Source: JBGPHT01 sp041484525 (lineage in GTDB: Bacteria > Acidobacteriota > Terriglobia > Bryobacterales > Bryobacteraceae). From it: a stretch of 56,113 bases of DNA. Below are positions 1 through 8,794 of the stretch, piece after piece. Positions within the stretch are counted from its first letter, which is position 1; the number at the start of each line of letters is the position of its first letter. The DNA is taken from contig JBGPHT010000034.1 in the NCBI GenBank assembly GCA_041484525.1, positions 1 to 56,113 on the forward strand, read 5' to 3'. The translations under genes were made by a program, and so were the position numbers. The notes beneath the pieces were generated by a model. It was not told where the DNA came from. It ran no database searches and was given only the letters and a program-made list of their open reading frames with translations.

Positions 1-988
1 GGCCTCGGAATTAACATCGCACGACGGCAGCGAGCGGTAACCTTTTGACGAGTGGTGACGTTACTTAGTCATCTCCCCTCGTGCGCGTTTTTCGAAGGTC
101 TTCGCTCAGAAAAACCCACCTTTACCACAGGCTGCTAAGCCTGTCGGCTTAGGGTTCGCGCGATCTGCGCTGATGCTCCATTGTTCGGTCTCTGTTCGCT
201 GCGCGTCCGATCTTTGTTCGGTCAGTGGGTAACACATCTGCGATTTTCGGCGGATACCGCCCCGAAGAACGCTGCTGGCGCCGATCGCAGAGGTCCCGCG
301 AGCCCTCCAGACATCGCGACACCACAAAACGGTGTTCTTCTTCACCAGGATTCCAGCGTCGAACATTAGTCGAACACTCAGGGTGTTTCGTCCCACGGCG
401 GAAACTAGTGACCGCGCACTCGTTGCGCGTGAAAAAACACCAGCGCGTTCGACAATCCCTTTATGTTCCAATACCCGGTCTTTGTTGCCCCTTCGCGTCA
501 GTCCGGGCTGTCAGGTTGTCGCAGAACGTTGCAACTTGTCGCAGGTTGCCGTGACGCGCCAAAACTGTCGCAATTTGTCGCAAACAGTTGCAAAACGCTG
601 CAACCGTGCTCTTTCGAACGCCTTGCCATTCTCCGCCTAAAAAAATGTCCAAAATCCGCTTCCTGGGCCGTTATCTGTAGGCTCGCGAAATTTCTGCGGC
701 CAGGTGTTCGGATTGGCAAAACGCACGCCCGTCGTTCAGATCGATACGCGAAACATGCACAGGCTGTTCGAAAAGCAGCAAGCCGCCGAAAAACGCCGAT
801 TGCTCGATTTCGTCGTGTCGAACTCCGTCTGGCGGGAAGGCAAGATCGTTCCAGCGTGGCGGCAACCGTTTGACATGATTGCGCCTGCGAATGAATCGAA
901 CCCGACTACGAGCTTCTCCGCACTGCCCGAAACCGGCTTAAATCAAAACTGGCTCCGCAGATGTATTAAATTCTCGGGATACGGCGCG
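1..988. other. gene-poor region upstream of the DksA-like gene
   Basis: I see no convincing gene in this stretch. The open frames are short, overlap on both strands and give low-complexity Arg/Ser-rich translations with no recognisable domain or ribosome binding site. The only structure that stands out is a cluster of short TGTCGCA and GTTGCAA words between about 517 and 604, annotated separately. The region could be a decayed gene or the flank of a lost mobile element. Nothing in it proves either. Confidence 0.5.
517..604. repeat. cluster of TGTCGCA and G(T/C)TGCAA short repeats
   Basis: TGTCGCA occurs exactly at 517-523, 537-543, 566-572 and 576-582. GTTGCAA occurs at 528-534 and 588-594, with a GCTGCAA variant at 598-604. 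Start-to-start distances of the TGTCGCA words are 20, 29 and 10 bases, near whole helical turns. This could be a multi-site protein-binding region or a remnant of a short interspersed repeat. The function is unknown. Confidence 0.45.
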
Positions 989-1378
989 CTACGCCACATC
1001 GCGCATGTGCAGCGCCGGTATGAGTTCTTCGGCGGGCCCGGCCTTCTCCCGGTCGGCAATCTCCTGGCACTTCACGCAATACGACGCCCACGGCACGGCC
1101 TGCAGACGCTTGCTGCCGATCTCCTTGTCGCACTGCAGGCAGGTGCCATAGGCGCCCTCCTCGATTCGTTCCAGCGCGAACTTCACGTTCTGCAGACGGG
1201 CGAAGCCGGACTCGATCTGGCGGATCGCCAATTCGCGCTCGGCGGCACGTTGAACGCGGTCGAGCGTGTCGGGAGCGTTTTCGACCGCGATCTCCTCGCG
1301 CCTTCGAAGAGGCTGCTCCGTGCCTTCCAGAAGACCCTCGAGAATTTCTTTGAATTGGTCCAGCTCGGCCTGTTCCAT
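989..1378 (-). CDS. DksA/TraR-family C4 zinc-finger protein
   Basis: A 129-residue protein of the TraR/DksA family, which binds the RNA polymerase secondary channel and modulates transcription initiation. The N-terminal half is acidic and predicted coiled coil (EQAELDQFKEILEGLL onward). The C-terminal half carries a complete C4 zinc finger, CLQC then CVKC about 20 residues later. I prefer the ATG at 1378, which follows a purine-rich GGGGGCGGA. An in-frame TTG at 1432 behind AGGGGA would add 18 residues and cannot be excluded. The gene stands alone, divergent from the VWFA gene. Whether it is a true DksA or a shorter relative is not decidable here. Confidence 0.85.
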   Translation of the reverse strand: MEQAELDQFKEILEGLLEGTEQPLRRREEIAVENAPDTLDRVQRAAERELAIRQIESGFARLQNVKFALERIEEGAYGTCLQCDKEIGSKRLQAVPWASYCVKCQEIADREKAGPAEELIPALHMRDVA

Positions 1379-1498
1379 AGATAATTCCGCCCCCACGTCA
1401 GAATCGATGAGGCGGAAATTACCCTGGCTCAATAGTTTCCCCTGGTTTCACCCCATGCCCCTAGATCGAAATCGTGAGGCGTCCTATACTGGGTATCC

Positions 1499-1524
1499 GA
1501 TAATCAGCACGAGATAATCAGCAC
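1499..1524. repeat. tandem 12-bp direct repeat in the VWFA gene leader
   Basis: GATAATCAGCAC occurs twice, at 1499-1510 and 1513-1524, separated by GA. It ends just before the AGGTGG ribosome binding site of the VWFA protein gene. It could be a slipped-strand duplication or a binding site in the 5' leader. Only the repeat itself is seen. Confidence 0.5.
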
Positions 1525-1536
1525 AAAAGGTGGTTG

Positions 1537-2499
1537 ATGCCGCTTCGACTCGCACTCCGCATCTTTGCAGAAACCGCCCTGACCTTGTGCCTCGCGGCCT
1601 CTGCCTTCGCGGCCGACCCGGTCCCGCCGCCGCAGCAACCGCAAGTCTCCATCACACCCCGGAATCAACTGCGCAGCCGGAGCGCGCCCCCGCGTCCCAG
1701 CATGCGGCTCGATTTCACCATGATCCTGGTGCCCGTCTCGGTGACGGATGCCACGGACCGGCCCGTGATGAATCTGGCCTCGGAATCGTTCCGGGTGTTC
1801 GAAGATGACGTCGAACAGAAGATCGTGAGTTTCTTCCGGGAGGAAGGACCTGTCTCCGTGGGCTTTATCTTCGACGCCAGCAGCAGCATGAAGAAGCGCA
1901 TGGACCGGTCGGTGGCGGCGATCGAGCAGTTTCTCCTGACCAGGATGCCGGGAGACGAATTCTTCCTGGTGCGGTTTAGCGACAAGCCGGAGTTGGTGAC
2001 CGGCTTCACACGCGATCCGGATGGGATTCTCAATTCACTATCTTCCATTCAGCCGCTGGGCTGGACGGCGCTGCAGGACGCGATCTGCCTCGGCGTGCAG
2101 CAGATGAAAAGGGCCAAGAACACCCGGAGAGCGTTGTTTGTCCTGACCGACGGCGGCGACAATAACAGCCGTTATAGCGAATCGGAAGTCAGGAATCTGG
2201 TGCGGGAATCCGACGTCCGTGTTTACGCGATCGGACTCTTCGAGCGGCCTCGTTTTCTCGAAAAACTGGCGGCGGACACCGGCGGGAGAGCCTTCTGGGC
2301 GCACAAACTGGAGGATTTGCCGGAGACGATCGAGCGGCTCAGCCAGGAATTCCGCAACCAGTACGTGCTCGGTTATTCATCCAAGAACGAGCAGAAGGAT
2401 GGCAAGTACCGGAAGGTGCGGGTGGAATTGCTCGAGTCGATCCGGCGCCTTCCACTGAACCTCTTCTGGCGCCGCGGCTATTTCGCACCGCCGGACTAA
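1537..2499 (+). CDS. secreted VWFA-domain protein of the acidobacterial type
   Basis: A 320-residue exported protein. The N-terminus has a signal peptide ending near AASAFAADP, followed by a Pro-rich linker. Residues about 55-95 form the short beta region usual in the acidobacterial VWFA-related family (VPVSVTDATDRPV, FRVFEDD). The von Willebrand A domain follows, with a metal-ion-dependent adhesion site DASSS, a downstream TALQDA Thr and VLTDGGD. These suggest metal-dependent protein binding at the cell surface. ATG 1537 is chosen because AGGTGG lies just upstream; a TTG directly before it is also in frame. Its 3' end overlaps the convergent histidine kinase gene by four bases. The ligand is unknown. 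Confidence 0.9.
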   Translation: MPLRLALRIFAETALTLCLAASAFAADPVPPPQQPQVSITPRNQLRSRSAPPRPSMRLDFTMILVPVSVTDATDRPVMNLASESFRVFEDDVEQKIVSFFREEGPVSVGFIFDASSSMKKRMDRSVAAIEQFLLTRMPGDEFFLVRFSDKPELVTGFTRDPDGILNSLSSIQPLGWTALQDAICLGVQQMKRAKNTRRALFVLTDGGDNNSRYSESEVRNLVRESDVRVYAIGLFERPRFLEKLAADTGGRAFWAHKLEDLPETIERLSQEFRNQYVLGYSSKNEQKDGKYRKVRVELLESIRRLPLNLFWRRGYFAPPD

Positions 2500-5252
2500 C
2501 GTTGCTTTGAACCGGCCGTTCCTGCGGGCGCCAGCGCGTCGCGGACCACGCTCACCAACTCACCCAGGTGATATGGTTTGCGGATGAAGCTCTCGTTCTG
2601 CAGCCCGCGCAGCAACGAGTCGACACGGTCCCGCCCATGGGCGCTGGTGAGAATCACCTTCACGTCGGGTCGCGTGCGCCGCAGTTCCTCGAAGACCTCC
2701 TGGCTGGACTTCCCGGGTACGGTCAGATCCAAAAGAACCACGGCGATATCCTCTTTTTGCGCGCGAATCAGATCGACGGCCAGGTTTCCATTGCCGGCTT
2801 CGAGGACGGAGAATCCTCTTTTCCGTAGCATCTCGGAAACCGAGAGGCGGAGCGTGTCTTCATCCTCTACCACCAGGATGGAGCCTGTGCCGGGGCGGTA
2901 TCGCTCGCTGGAGACGGCGCCGATCGCGTGGTCGAGCACCGTCGCGTCACTGGCGCACGGCAGCAGAATCTGAAACGTCGTTCCCCTGCCGGGCGTGCTC
3001 CTGACCTCGATGGAACCGCCGTGGCTCCTCACGATTCCCTGCACGGCTGCCAATCCAAGACCGCGGCCGGCGAACTTGGTGGTGAAGAACGGGTCGAAGA
3101 TTCTAGTGCGTGTTTCTTCGGTCATGCCGCTGCCGGTGTCGGAGACAGACAGGCGGACGTATTCCCCTTCGGGCAGCGCGGCCGCATTCTTGGCGGCACG
3201 AAGGTGGCTTACGCTAACGCGCCGCGCGCTGATGTTGATGATGCCACCCTGTTCTCCCAGCGCCTCCGCCGCGTTCAGGATCAGGTTCATCACCACCTGC
3301 CGGATCTGGGCGGAGTTGGCCTGCACGGCCGGCAGATCGCCAGGAAGATCGACCCGAAGGGTGCCATTCTTGGGAATGGATACGCGCAAAAGATCGAGCA
3401 TCTCGTGGACCAGCCGGGCGATGTCGATGCTCTCGAAATCCTTCTTCTCCTGTCCGGCATAGGCCATCATCTGACGGACGATTTCCGAGGCGCGAATGGC
3501 TACCGTCTCGATTCTTTCCAGCCCTTCGCGCGCCGGCGAATCGGCGTCGAGCTCCATGATGGCGAGGTCGGCGTCCGCCAGGATGCATCCCAAAAGGTTA
3601 TTGAAGTCATGGGCGACGCCGCTGGCGAGCACGCCCAGGCTCTCCAGTTTTTGACTGGCGAGCATCCGCTCCTGGTTGCGCTTGACGTCGGTGATATCGG
3701 TAAGAATGCCGATGGAGCCGGTAAGAACGCCGTCCGCCGTATACCGCGGCGTCCCCGTGCTCAACACCCACCGGTATTGGCCGTCGGCGCGGCGCAGCCG
3801 GTACTCGAACTGCCGGCCGCGGTGGGTCTCTACGGCCGCCGCATAGGTCGCCGAGAAGCGATCCAGGTCCTCGGGATGCACCAGCTCCTTCCATTGACTT
3901 CCCATGAGTTCTTCGATGCCCCGGCCAACTAATGTCAAAGCATATTGATTGCAGAAAGTCAGTCGATTTTCCGCGTCGGAAGTGTAGATGCCGGCGGGCG
4001 CGCCATTGGCCAGGTCGCGGAAGCGTTCCTGACTCTCGCGCAATGCGGCTTCGGCTCGCTTGCGTTCGGTGACGTCGTTAAAGAGAATCAGTCTTCGATC
4101 GCCGACGGTGGCGCCGAAGATTTCGGCGGTGCGGATGGTTCCGTCTTTGCAAGTCACACGATACTCGCGGGGTTCAATGTCCTTCCCCTCGCGATTCGCT
4201 GTCTCCACGGAATTGTCCCAGGACTCGATCACTTCCCGCCGGTAGCGCTCATCGGGATAGGCGCGCTCCCACCACGCGTCGATATCGGCGATCTCGTCGA
4301 GATCGTAACCAAAGTTCTCCACAAACCGGTCATTCACGTATTCGATGCGTCCCTGCTCACCGGCGAAGGCAATGGCGATCGGGACTTTGCGGATGAGCTC
4401 CATCAACCCTGCCTCGCTCCGCTCGAATGCTTTTTCCGCCTGCGTTTGCTCGGTAACATCCGCCACGATGCCGATGAGCCGCGTCAGGCGGCCGTTGTCG
4501 TCAAAGAATCCCCTGGCGCTCTCGCGGAGATGGATCGTCCGTCCGTCGGGACGGATCACCCGGTATTGCGTGTCGAACGTGTCATACGCCGGGCTGAGGA
4601 ACGAAAGGATCTGCTGGAAGCGCTCGCGGTCCTCAGGATGAATCAGTTGGAACCAGTTTTGTGAGGTGTCCCGGGTTGCGCCGCTGACAATGCCGAGGAT
4701 CTCGGCGCTGGATTGTGAGCGCTGTATCTCATCGGTGGCGGGGTTCCACTCGAAGGCGTACATCCGCCCGGCCTGCATGGCCAGACGGATCCATCCGTCG
4801 CTTTCGCGTCGCGCGTCCACCACCACGGCGCGGGCGGCATACTCGATCTCGGACTGATAACTCGCGGCGCGCAATCGGCCCAATTCCATTTGGGTCCGAA
4901 TACGGGCGATCGCTTCCTCTTGCCGGAACGGCTTGCAGATGAAGTCGGCCGCGCCCGTCCGCAGACCTTCGATCTGGTCCTCGATCTCTCCCCTCGTAGT
5001 AAGAAATAAAACTGGGATCTGCCGGCTTCTTTCACGCCGCTTAAGCCGGCGGCAGATTTCGAAACCATCGATGACCGCTGTTCGCGTGGCGAGCAATATC
5101 AATGCCGGCCGCTGGAAGCGCACGCACGCCAACGCCCGTGTTCCGGTAGCGGCTGAACGTACCTCGTAGCCTTCCGCCGACAGCATGCCGGTCAGCAGCT
5201 TCACCGACTCGGAATCGTCATCTACTATCAGAACCGTGCCGTTGTCCGTCAT
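2496..5252 (-). CDS. hybrid histidine kinase: pseudo-REC, 3 PAS, HisKA, HATPase, REC
   Basis: A 918-residue cytoplasmic sensor kinase with no membrane segment. Domains in order: receiver (about 5-118), three PAS/PAC units (about 150-268, 285-398, 410-525), HisKA with phospho-His 548 in VAHDFNNLL, HATPase_c (about 645-765; N-box NLILNAAEAL, G-box SDTGSGM, FDPFFTTKF) and a C-terminal receiver (about 790-908). The C-terminal receiver is complete: acidic pair EDED, Asp842 in LLDLTVPG, Lys892. In the N-terminal receiver the acidic pocket, Thr and Lys are kept, but the phospho-acceptor position is Ala55 (LILLATRTAVIDGFE; codon gcc). Start ATG 5252 begins MTDNGTVLIVDDD. A longer in-frame start at 5324 adds a non-conserved leader. 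The partner response regulator is not encoded nearby. Confidence 0.93.
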   Translation of the reverse strand: MTDNGTVLIVDDDSESVKLLTGMLSAEGYEVRSAATGTRALACVRFQRPALILLATRTAVIDGFEICRRLKRRERSRQIPVLFLTTRGEIEDQIEGLRTGAADFICKPFRQEEAIARIRTQMELGRLRAASYQSEIEYAARAVVVDARRESDGWIRLAMQAGRMYAFEWNPATDEIQRSQSSAEILGIVSGATRDTSQNWFQLIHPEDRERFQQILSFLSPAYDTFDTQYRVIRPDGRTIHLRESARGFFDDNGRLTRLIGIVADVTEQTQAEKAFERSEAGLMELIRKVPIAIAFAGEQGRIEYVNDRFVENFGYDLDEIADIDAWWERAYPDERYRREVIESWDNSVETANREGKDIEPREYRVTCKDGTIRTAEIFGATVGDRRLILFNDVTERKRAEAALRESQERFRDLANGAPAGIYTSDAENRLTFCNQYALTLVGRGIEELMGSQWKELVHPEDLDRFSATYAAAVETHRGRQFEYRLRRADGQYRWVLSTGTPRYTADGVLTGSIGILTDITDVKRNQERMLASQKLESLGVLASGVAHDFNNLLGCILADADLAIMELDADSPAREGLERIETVAIRASEIVRQMMAYAGQEKKDFESIDIARLVHEMLDLLRVSIPKNGTLRVDLPGDLPAVQANSAQIRQVVMNLILNAAEALGEQGGIINISARRVSVSHLRAAKNAAALPEGEYVRLSVSDTGSGMTEETRTRIFDPFFTTKFAGRGLGLAAVQGIVRSHGGSIEVRSTPGRGTTFQILLPCASDATVLDHAIGAVSSERYRPGTGSILVVEDEDTLRLSVSEMLRKRGFSVLEAGNGNLAVDLIRAQKEDIAVVLLDLTVPGKSSQEVFEELRRTRPDVKVILTSAHGRDRVDSLLRGLQNESFIRKPYHLGELVSVVRDALAPAGTAGSKQR

Positions 5253-5431
5253 GCTGGTTTCACCCGGACGCTGCGTCGCTTCAGCAACCAAGGTCGACGC
5301 ACCTTCTTTGGTGCCGCAAACCACGACCTATCTTCGACTGACCGCACGCGAAGTCCTTCGCAGGTCTGCTACTGCCTGGTGGGCGACAACAAACGCGGTC
5401 GAGAGTACCAGAAGTACCAGATGTCAAAAGT

Positions 5432-5460
5432 ACTATAGCGCTGATCCAACTCCAGCACAA
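5432..5460 (-). promoter_or_regulatory. possible promoter of the histidine kinase gene
   Basis: On the minus strand TTGTGC (5455-5460) and TATAGT (5432-5437) are separated by 17 bases, giving a fair -10 and a weak -35. Transcription would start near 5425, leaving a leader of about 170 bases. No other good candidate was seen between the kinase start and the next gene. Confidence 0.35.
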
Positions 5461-5523
5461 TTCAGAAACTACAGAATCATTAGGATTTGTCTTAGTGCTA
5501 AAAAGTTCGGACTCGCTGAATGA

Positions 5524-6069
5524 TTACCGTTTCGCTGGTACTGGTTGGTCAACGCCGAAAGCCGCCGCCGCGAAATCCACCGGACCCTCCGCGATCGAAA
5601 CCACCAAATCCGCCACCACCCAGCGGCCTCGGTCGGCCCATCCACCGCCGCCGAATCCGCCGCCCCATCCGCCGGAATGGAAGTTGCCCCATCGCTGATC
5701 GCCGAGGCCGCGGGCGGCCTGCGAATCACGCATGCGGTCCAGCCCGTTTGAAGCTGACTGCCATCCTTGGCCGACTTCCGTGCGGGCATTAAACCAGATT
5801 ACGCCATAGGCTGTGTCGCTTGACCCGGGCGTTCTGATCGCAACGGCGGAATAGGCATCGAGTGTGTTACCCGCCCAGTGGTCGAACTGCGGCTGATAGA
5901 TCTGGATGGTTGCGCCTTGCGCCGCCACTTTGCGAGGCCATGGGTCGCCGCCCGGGGGCACTTCACTTGCCGGACCGCTCTGGCTGAATGCAATCCTAGG
6001 TGAACCCGCCATCAGGCAGAAGATCATGAATACAGTGGTGACTTGTCCGGATAAGTTGGTGGCGCGCAT
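5524..6069 (-). pseudogene. secreted Gly-rich protein, likely internally deleted and frameshifted
   Basis: The frame opens with a signal peptide (TTVFMIFCLMAGS, cleavage near AFSQ) and continues WPRKVAAQGATIQIYQPQFD ... YGVIWFNARTEV. This resembles the N-terminus of large acidobacterial proteins often labelled carbohydrate-binding family V/XII. After residue ~100 it jumps to DRMRDSQAARGLGDQRWGNF and a Gly-rich stretch, which I recall as the C-terminus of the same family, so the middle appears missing. The Gly-rich end is also split: the reading frame ends GVDQPVPAKR, while another frame gives a natural tail, GGGGFGGFDRGGSGGF then RGGGFRR, with a stop at 5549-5551. I therefore infer a deleted, frameshifted gene. 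Family recall was not checked by search. Confidence 0.6.
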
Positions 6070-6151
6070 CTTGGTGCTTGTGATACAGGCGATGCGGAGT
6101 TCTGGAGCGGGGGCCTTCTTTTTGGGGTGAAACCAGGTAAGCGGCAGGTCT

Positions 6152-6741
6152 CTATTGCCTTATCAATGCCTGATCCGCTCGCCCGCCGGTTCCCTGCACG
6201 TCCAGGTCGAAGCGTACGCGGACGGAATCGGAGATCCGGCTAAAGGGCATGTTGTATGTCATGCCGAACTCCCGACGGTCAGAGGACAGGTCCGCATATA
6301 CGCGTCCACGTTGGTTGCCCTCGGGCTGGATCGTAAGCTGCGTATGATAAAGTCCTCTCCCATCGCGAACTTCATAGGGTTGCCCGGATCGGGAACGATG
6401 CGCTTCGAAGCGAACGTAATCGAGGGATGGCTCTCCACGCAGAAAAAGCGCTCTCCCTTGACCATCTTGTCCTTGGCGCCATTCCCGGTGCGGACGCTTG
6501 CTGCCCCGACGTCAATCGTGAAGGAGATGTCCTCAAATCGAGAAGTTAGTACCTTGAACTCCGCCTGATAAGACGAGAAGACACCGTTGACATCGGCGAG
6601 CGTAGAGTGGACGTAGAATTCCGCCTGGCTCTCCGACGGCGAAACAGTGTACTTGAGCTCCGGATTCAGCCGGCGCGGCTGTGCCCACAACGCCGCAGAC
6701 TCTGGAATCAGGATGACACCAACCGCCGGCAGTTTCATCAT
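6152..6741 (-). pseudogene. YceI-family secreted protein with a frameshifting deletion
   Basis: YceI proteins are periplasmic lipocalin-like proteins that bind isoprenoid or amphiphilic ligands. The first frame has a signal-like start (MMKLPAVGVILIP) and YceI sequence (EFYVHSTLADVNGVFSSYQA, VRTGNGAKDKMVKGERFF, HPSITFASKRI). It runs to GEDFIIR and then into nonsense, stopping at 6259. A second frame resumes QLTIQPEGNQRGRVYADLS, DRREFGMTYNMPF, DSVRVRFDLDVQG and stops at 6152-6154. The family hallmark between these parts (xGVTKPV) is absent, so a deletion of 3k+1 bases, rather than one miscalled base, best explains the break. An upstream in-frame start at 6804 is less likely because GGAAGGCG precedes the ATG pair at 6741/6738. 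Confidence 0.75.
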
Positions 6742-6834
6742 GGAGGCGCCTTCCCGCCGATCCGCGCCTCGAAATTTTATGAATCCGGCATGCATAGCTG
6801 GCATCGCTCCTCCTATCTCCCTTCAGGGACGGAC

Positions 6835-7236
6835 ATGCACATGATCAAGACACAAAGAGAGCAGGCTCCTAGAGATCATGAGAGGGGCCGGCGGGCGGAC
6901 CGTCGATTCCCAGTCGCGTTGAAGCTGAATTACAGGATGACGTCCGGCGAGTGCGGCAAGGGGGAGGTCTGCAACATCAGCAGTGGTGGCCTGATGTTTC
7001 GGAGCGGCTCAGTACTCCTTGTCGGCAAGATGATCGATGTAATCCTGGCCTGGCCGCTCCTGATGGACGGCGATTGTCCCATGCAACTCAGGATCAGCGG
7101 CCGGGTGGTTCGCAGCGATGCCACCGGCACAGCCATTGCGATCGGGAAGTATGAATTCCAGACGGCAGATCGATCTGAGAGTACGCCCGGCCCGCACGCA
7201 CTTGCCGCTATGTCCGGCCGGTGGCACCTGTCGTAA
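6835..7236 (+). CDS. PilZ-domain protein
   Basis: A 133-residue single-domain PilZ protein, a likely cyclic-di-GMP receptor. The family's RxxxR motif is present in RRADRRFP near residue 20, followed about 30 residues later by NISSGGLMF, matching (D/N)xSxxG. Beta strands KLNYRM and AIAIGKYEF complete the small barrel. Start is ATG 6835 or the in-frame ATG at 6841, with GGGA a few bases upstream. The gene is divergent from the damaged YceI gene and sits 16 bases before the PEP-CTERM gene, so the two may be co-transcribed. No diguanylate cyclase is encoded in the window, and the partner process is unknown. Confidence 0.85.
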   Translation: MHMIKTQREQAPRDHERGRRADRRFPVALKLNYRMTSGECGKGEVCNISSGGLMFRSGSVLLVGKMIDVILAWPLLMDGDCPMQLRISGRVVRSDATGTAIAIGKYEFQTADRSESTPGPHALAAMSGRWHLS

Positions 7237-7252
7237 GACAAGGGAGAATCCA

Positions 7253-7846
7253 ATGCTCGTACGTTTGCCGGTGGCGCTCGCCATCGTCGTTTGCTGCGCA
7301 GCGGTGCCGGCTCATGCGGCGCCGATCCAGGTGGATTTCCTCCGGGCGGCACTCACCGGGCCGGTCAACGTGGATCTACCGCTCTTCCTGGATTCGAGCA
7401 ATGAGGCCGTGTTTCTCAGTTTCTCGATACCCGACGCAGCATCGATCGCTTCCATTAACTCCTTTTCAGTAAGTGTGAGTTTCTTCGACGACGACGATGT
7501 CGAGAGCGAGGCCGGTTCGATGTCGTACGTTCGAGCCGGAGGCGACCTCGCTCTCGGGGGCTTCGGGGGGCTGAACGGAACAACCAGCTTTTCGCCGTTC
7601 ACTTTGACGGGATCGTTCGTTCCGAGTACGCTTGCGCTACTGACGACGGAGATTGGCGGCGGCGTCTTCCGGATTCGCGTGCAGCGCGAGAGCGGCGACT
7701 TCCTGGTGCTGAACGCGTCCGCCGCCATCGACGCGGAGTTGACTGCTCCGGAACCTCCCACTCTGGGTTTTGCCGGCGCCGGAATGTTATTCGGCGCAAT
7801 CTACTTCATATTTGCGCGCAGGTCCATCAGAACCCGGTCGACATAG
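7253..7846 (+). CDS. secreted PEP-CTERM-type sorting-signal protein
   Basis: A 197-residue exported protein. A signal peptide ends at VPAHAAPI. The middle is beta-rich, low in Cys and has an acidic FFDDDDVESE. The C-terminus has the tripartite layout of PEP-CTERM sorting signals: APEPPTLG, a hydrophobic helix (FAGAGMLFGAIYFIFA) and a basic end, RRSIRTRS. Such signals are processed by EpsH/exosortase systems, and no exosortase gene is in the window. AGGGAG six bases before ATG 7253 supports the start. The last 46 bases overlap, antisense, the end of the convergent DUF4239 gene. Function of the body is unknown; surface or matrix display is inferred. Confidence 0.75.
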   Translation: MLVRLPVALAIVVCCAAVPAHAAPIQVDFLRAALTGPVNVDLPLFLDSSNEAVFLSFSIPDAASIASINSFSVSVSFFDDDDVESEAGSMSYVRAGGDLALGGFGGLNGTTSFSPFTLTGSFVPSTLALLTTEIGGGVFRIRVQRESGDFLVLNASAAIDAELTAPEPPTLGFAGAGMLFGAIYFIFARRSIRTRST

Positions 7847-8577
7847 TCGATGCGGATGATCCCCGCGCGTGGATACTCGAGATCGATGATGACGTATATT
7901 GTGAACGTCAACATCGTCGCGAAGCCGAGTATGTGAAGCCAGTTGCGCGTCCTGCTCCCCGCCATGCCATAGCCGGCCAGCAGGGAACACGCCAACACCA
8001 GCACCGTTAGCATTACGGGAACGACCGCCGGGGGGTGCGTCTCGAGCGCTACCGTCCGTGTCGTGGTGATATCGATCATCTCGTTGAGCGCCGATAACAC
8101 CACCGTCATCACGGCAGGCGAACTCGCCTGCTGGCAGGCGGCGGCCGCCTGGACCCAGATTTCCTGTTGCAGCGCGGCCGCTCCTCTCAGCTCGGATTTC
8201 GCGGCGTCAATGTCCGGCAGTCTCCGATAGACCGCCAGCCGGGCGTCGACATACTGCCGGAATTTTTCCCGCAGAACCGGTTGCGCAGCAGGTGGGAGCA
8301 CGCTCAGCCGCAGGTACGCCGTGCCGATGGCGTTGGCCTCCTGGACAATCAAGCGCCGGCGCTCGTCGAATCGCACCGCGGCTCCCGAGAAAGTGAACGC
8401 GATCAGCAGTCCCATCAGGCCGAAGACCGCACCTTCGACGGCGCCGGTCCCCTCCGTCGCCCCGTCGGGATCAATCTTTCTTCGCCGGATTCCGGTGCGG
8501 CGCCCGATCTCCATCATGAGGAGGATTGCCGCGAACATGCTGCCGGCCAAAAGCAGGAAGAGAAGTACAAAGTTCAC
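7801..8577 (-). CDS. DUF4239 (bestrophin-like) membrane protein
   Basis: A 258-residue inner-membrane protein. Hydrophobic segments are visible at residues 2-22 (VLLFLLLAGSMFAAILLMM), about 48-66 (GAVFGLMGLLIAFTFSG), about 185-205 (VVPVMLTVLVLACSLLAGYG) and about 215-233. A soluble region lies between them, with the conserved FDERRRLIVQEANAIGTAYLRL. This matches the DUF4239 family, related to bestrophin-like domains; no transport activity is established for it. The gene diverges from glgP and overlaps the PEP-CTERM gene at its 3' end. The spacer to glgP, about 217 bases, should hold both promoters, but I see no strong consensus there. Confidence 0.8.
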   Translation of the reverse strand: MNFVLLFLLLAGSMFAAILLMMEIGRRTGIRRRKIDPDGATEGTGAVEGAVFGLMGLLIAFTFSGAAVRFDERRRLIVQEANAIGTAYLRLSVLPPAAQPVLREKFRQYVDARLAVYRRLPDIDAAKSELRGAAALQQEIWVQAAAACQQASSPAVMTVVLSALNEMIDITTTRTVALETHPPAVVPVMLTVLVLACSLLAGYGMAGSRTRNWLHILGFATMLTFTIYVIIDLEYPRAGIIRIDYVDRVLMDLRANMK

Positions 8578-8794
8578 GCCAAGTCACCCGTCCTGGTGCA
8601 TTTCGCTGGCTGTGCTGCCCAACCCATCCGGATGCGGTGAACGCCCCGTCTGCCGCAGTTTTTATCCCACCTCACGGGCAAAAAAACAGTCCCACATCGC
8701 GCCGGTGTCATCAACCCCAACGATGCCCGCCGACCGGCCGATTGCTTCGCCGGCATGTTGAACCGAGGTTTAGTCGCAGGTAGAGGACATTCGA

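Noticed and set aside
106..873. Several overlapping short frames on both strands
   Set aside because: They are mutually overlapping, low-complexity and lack ribosome binding sites or family features.
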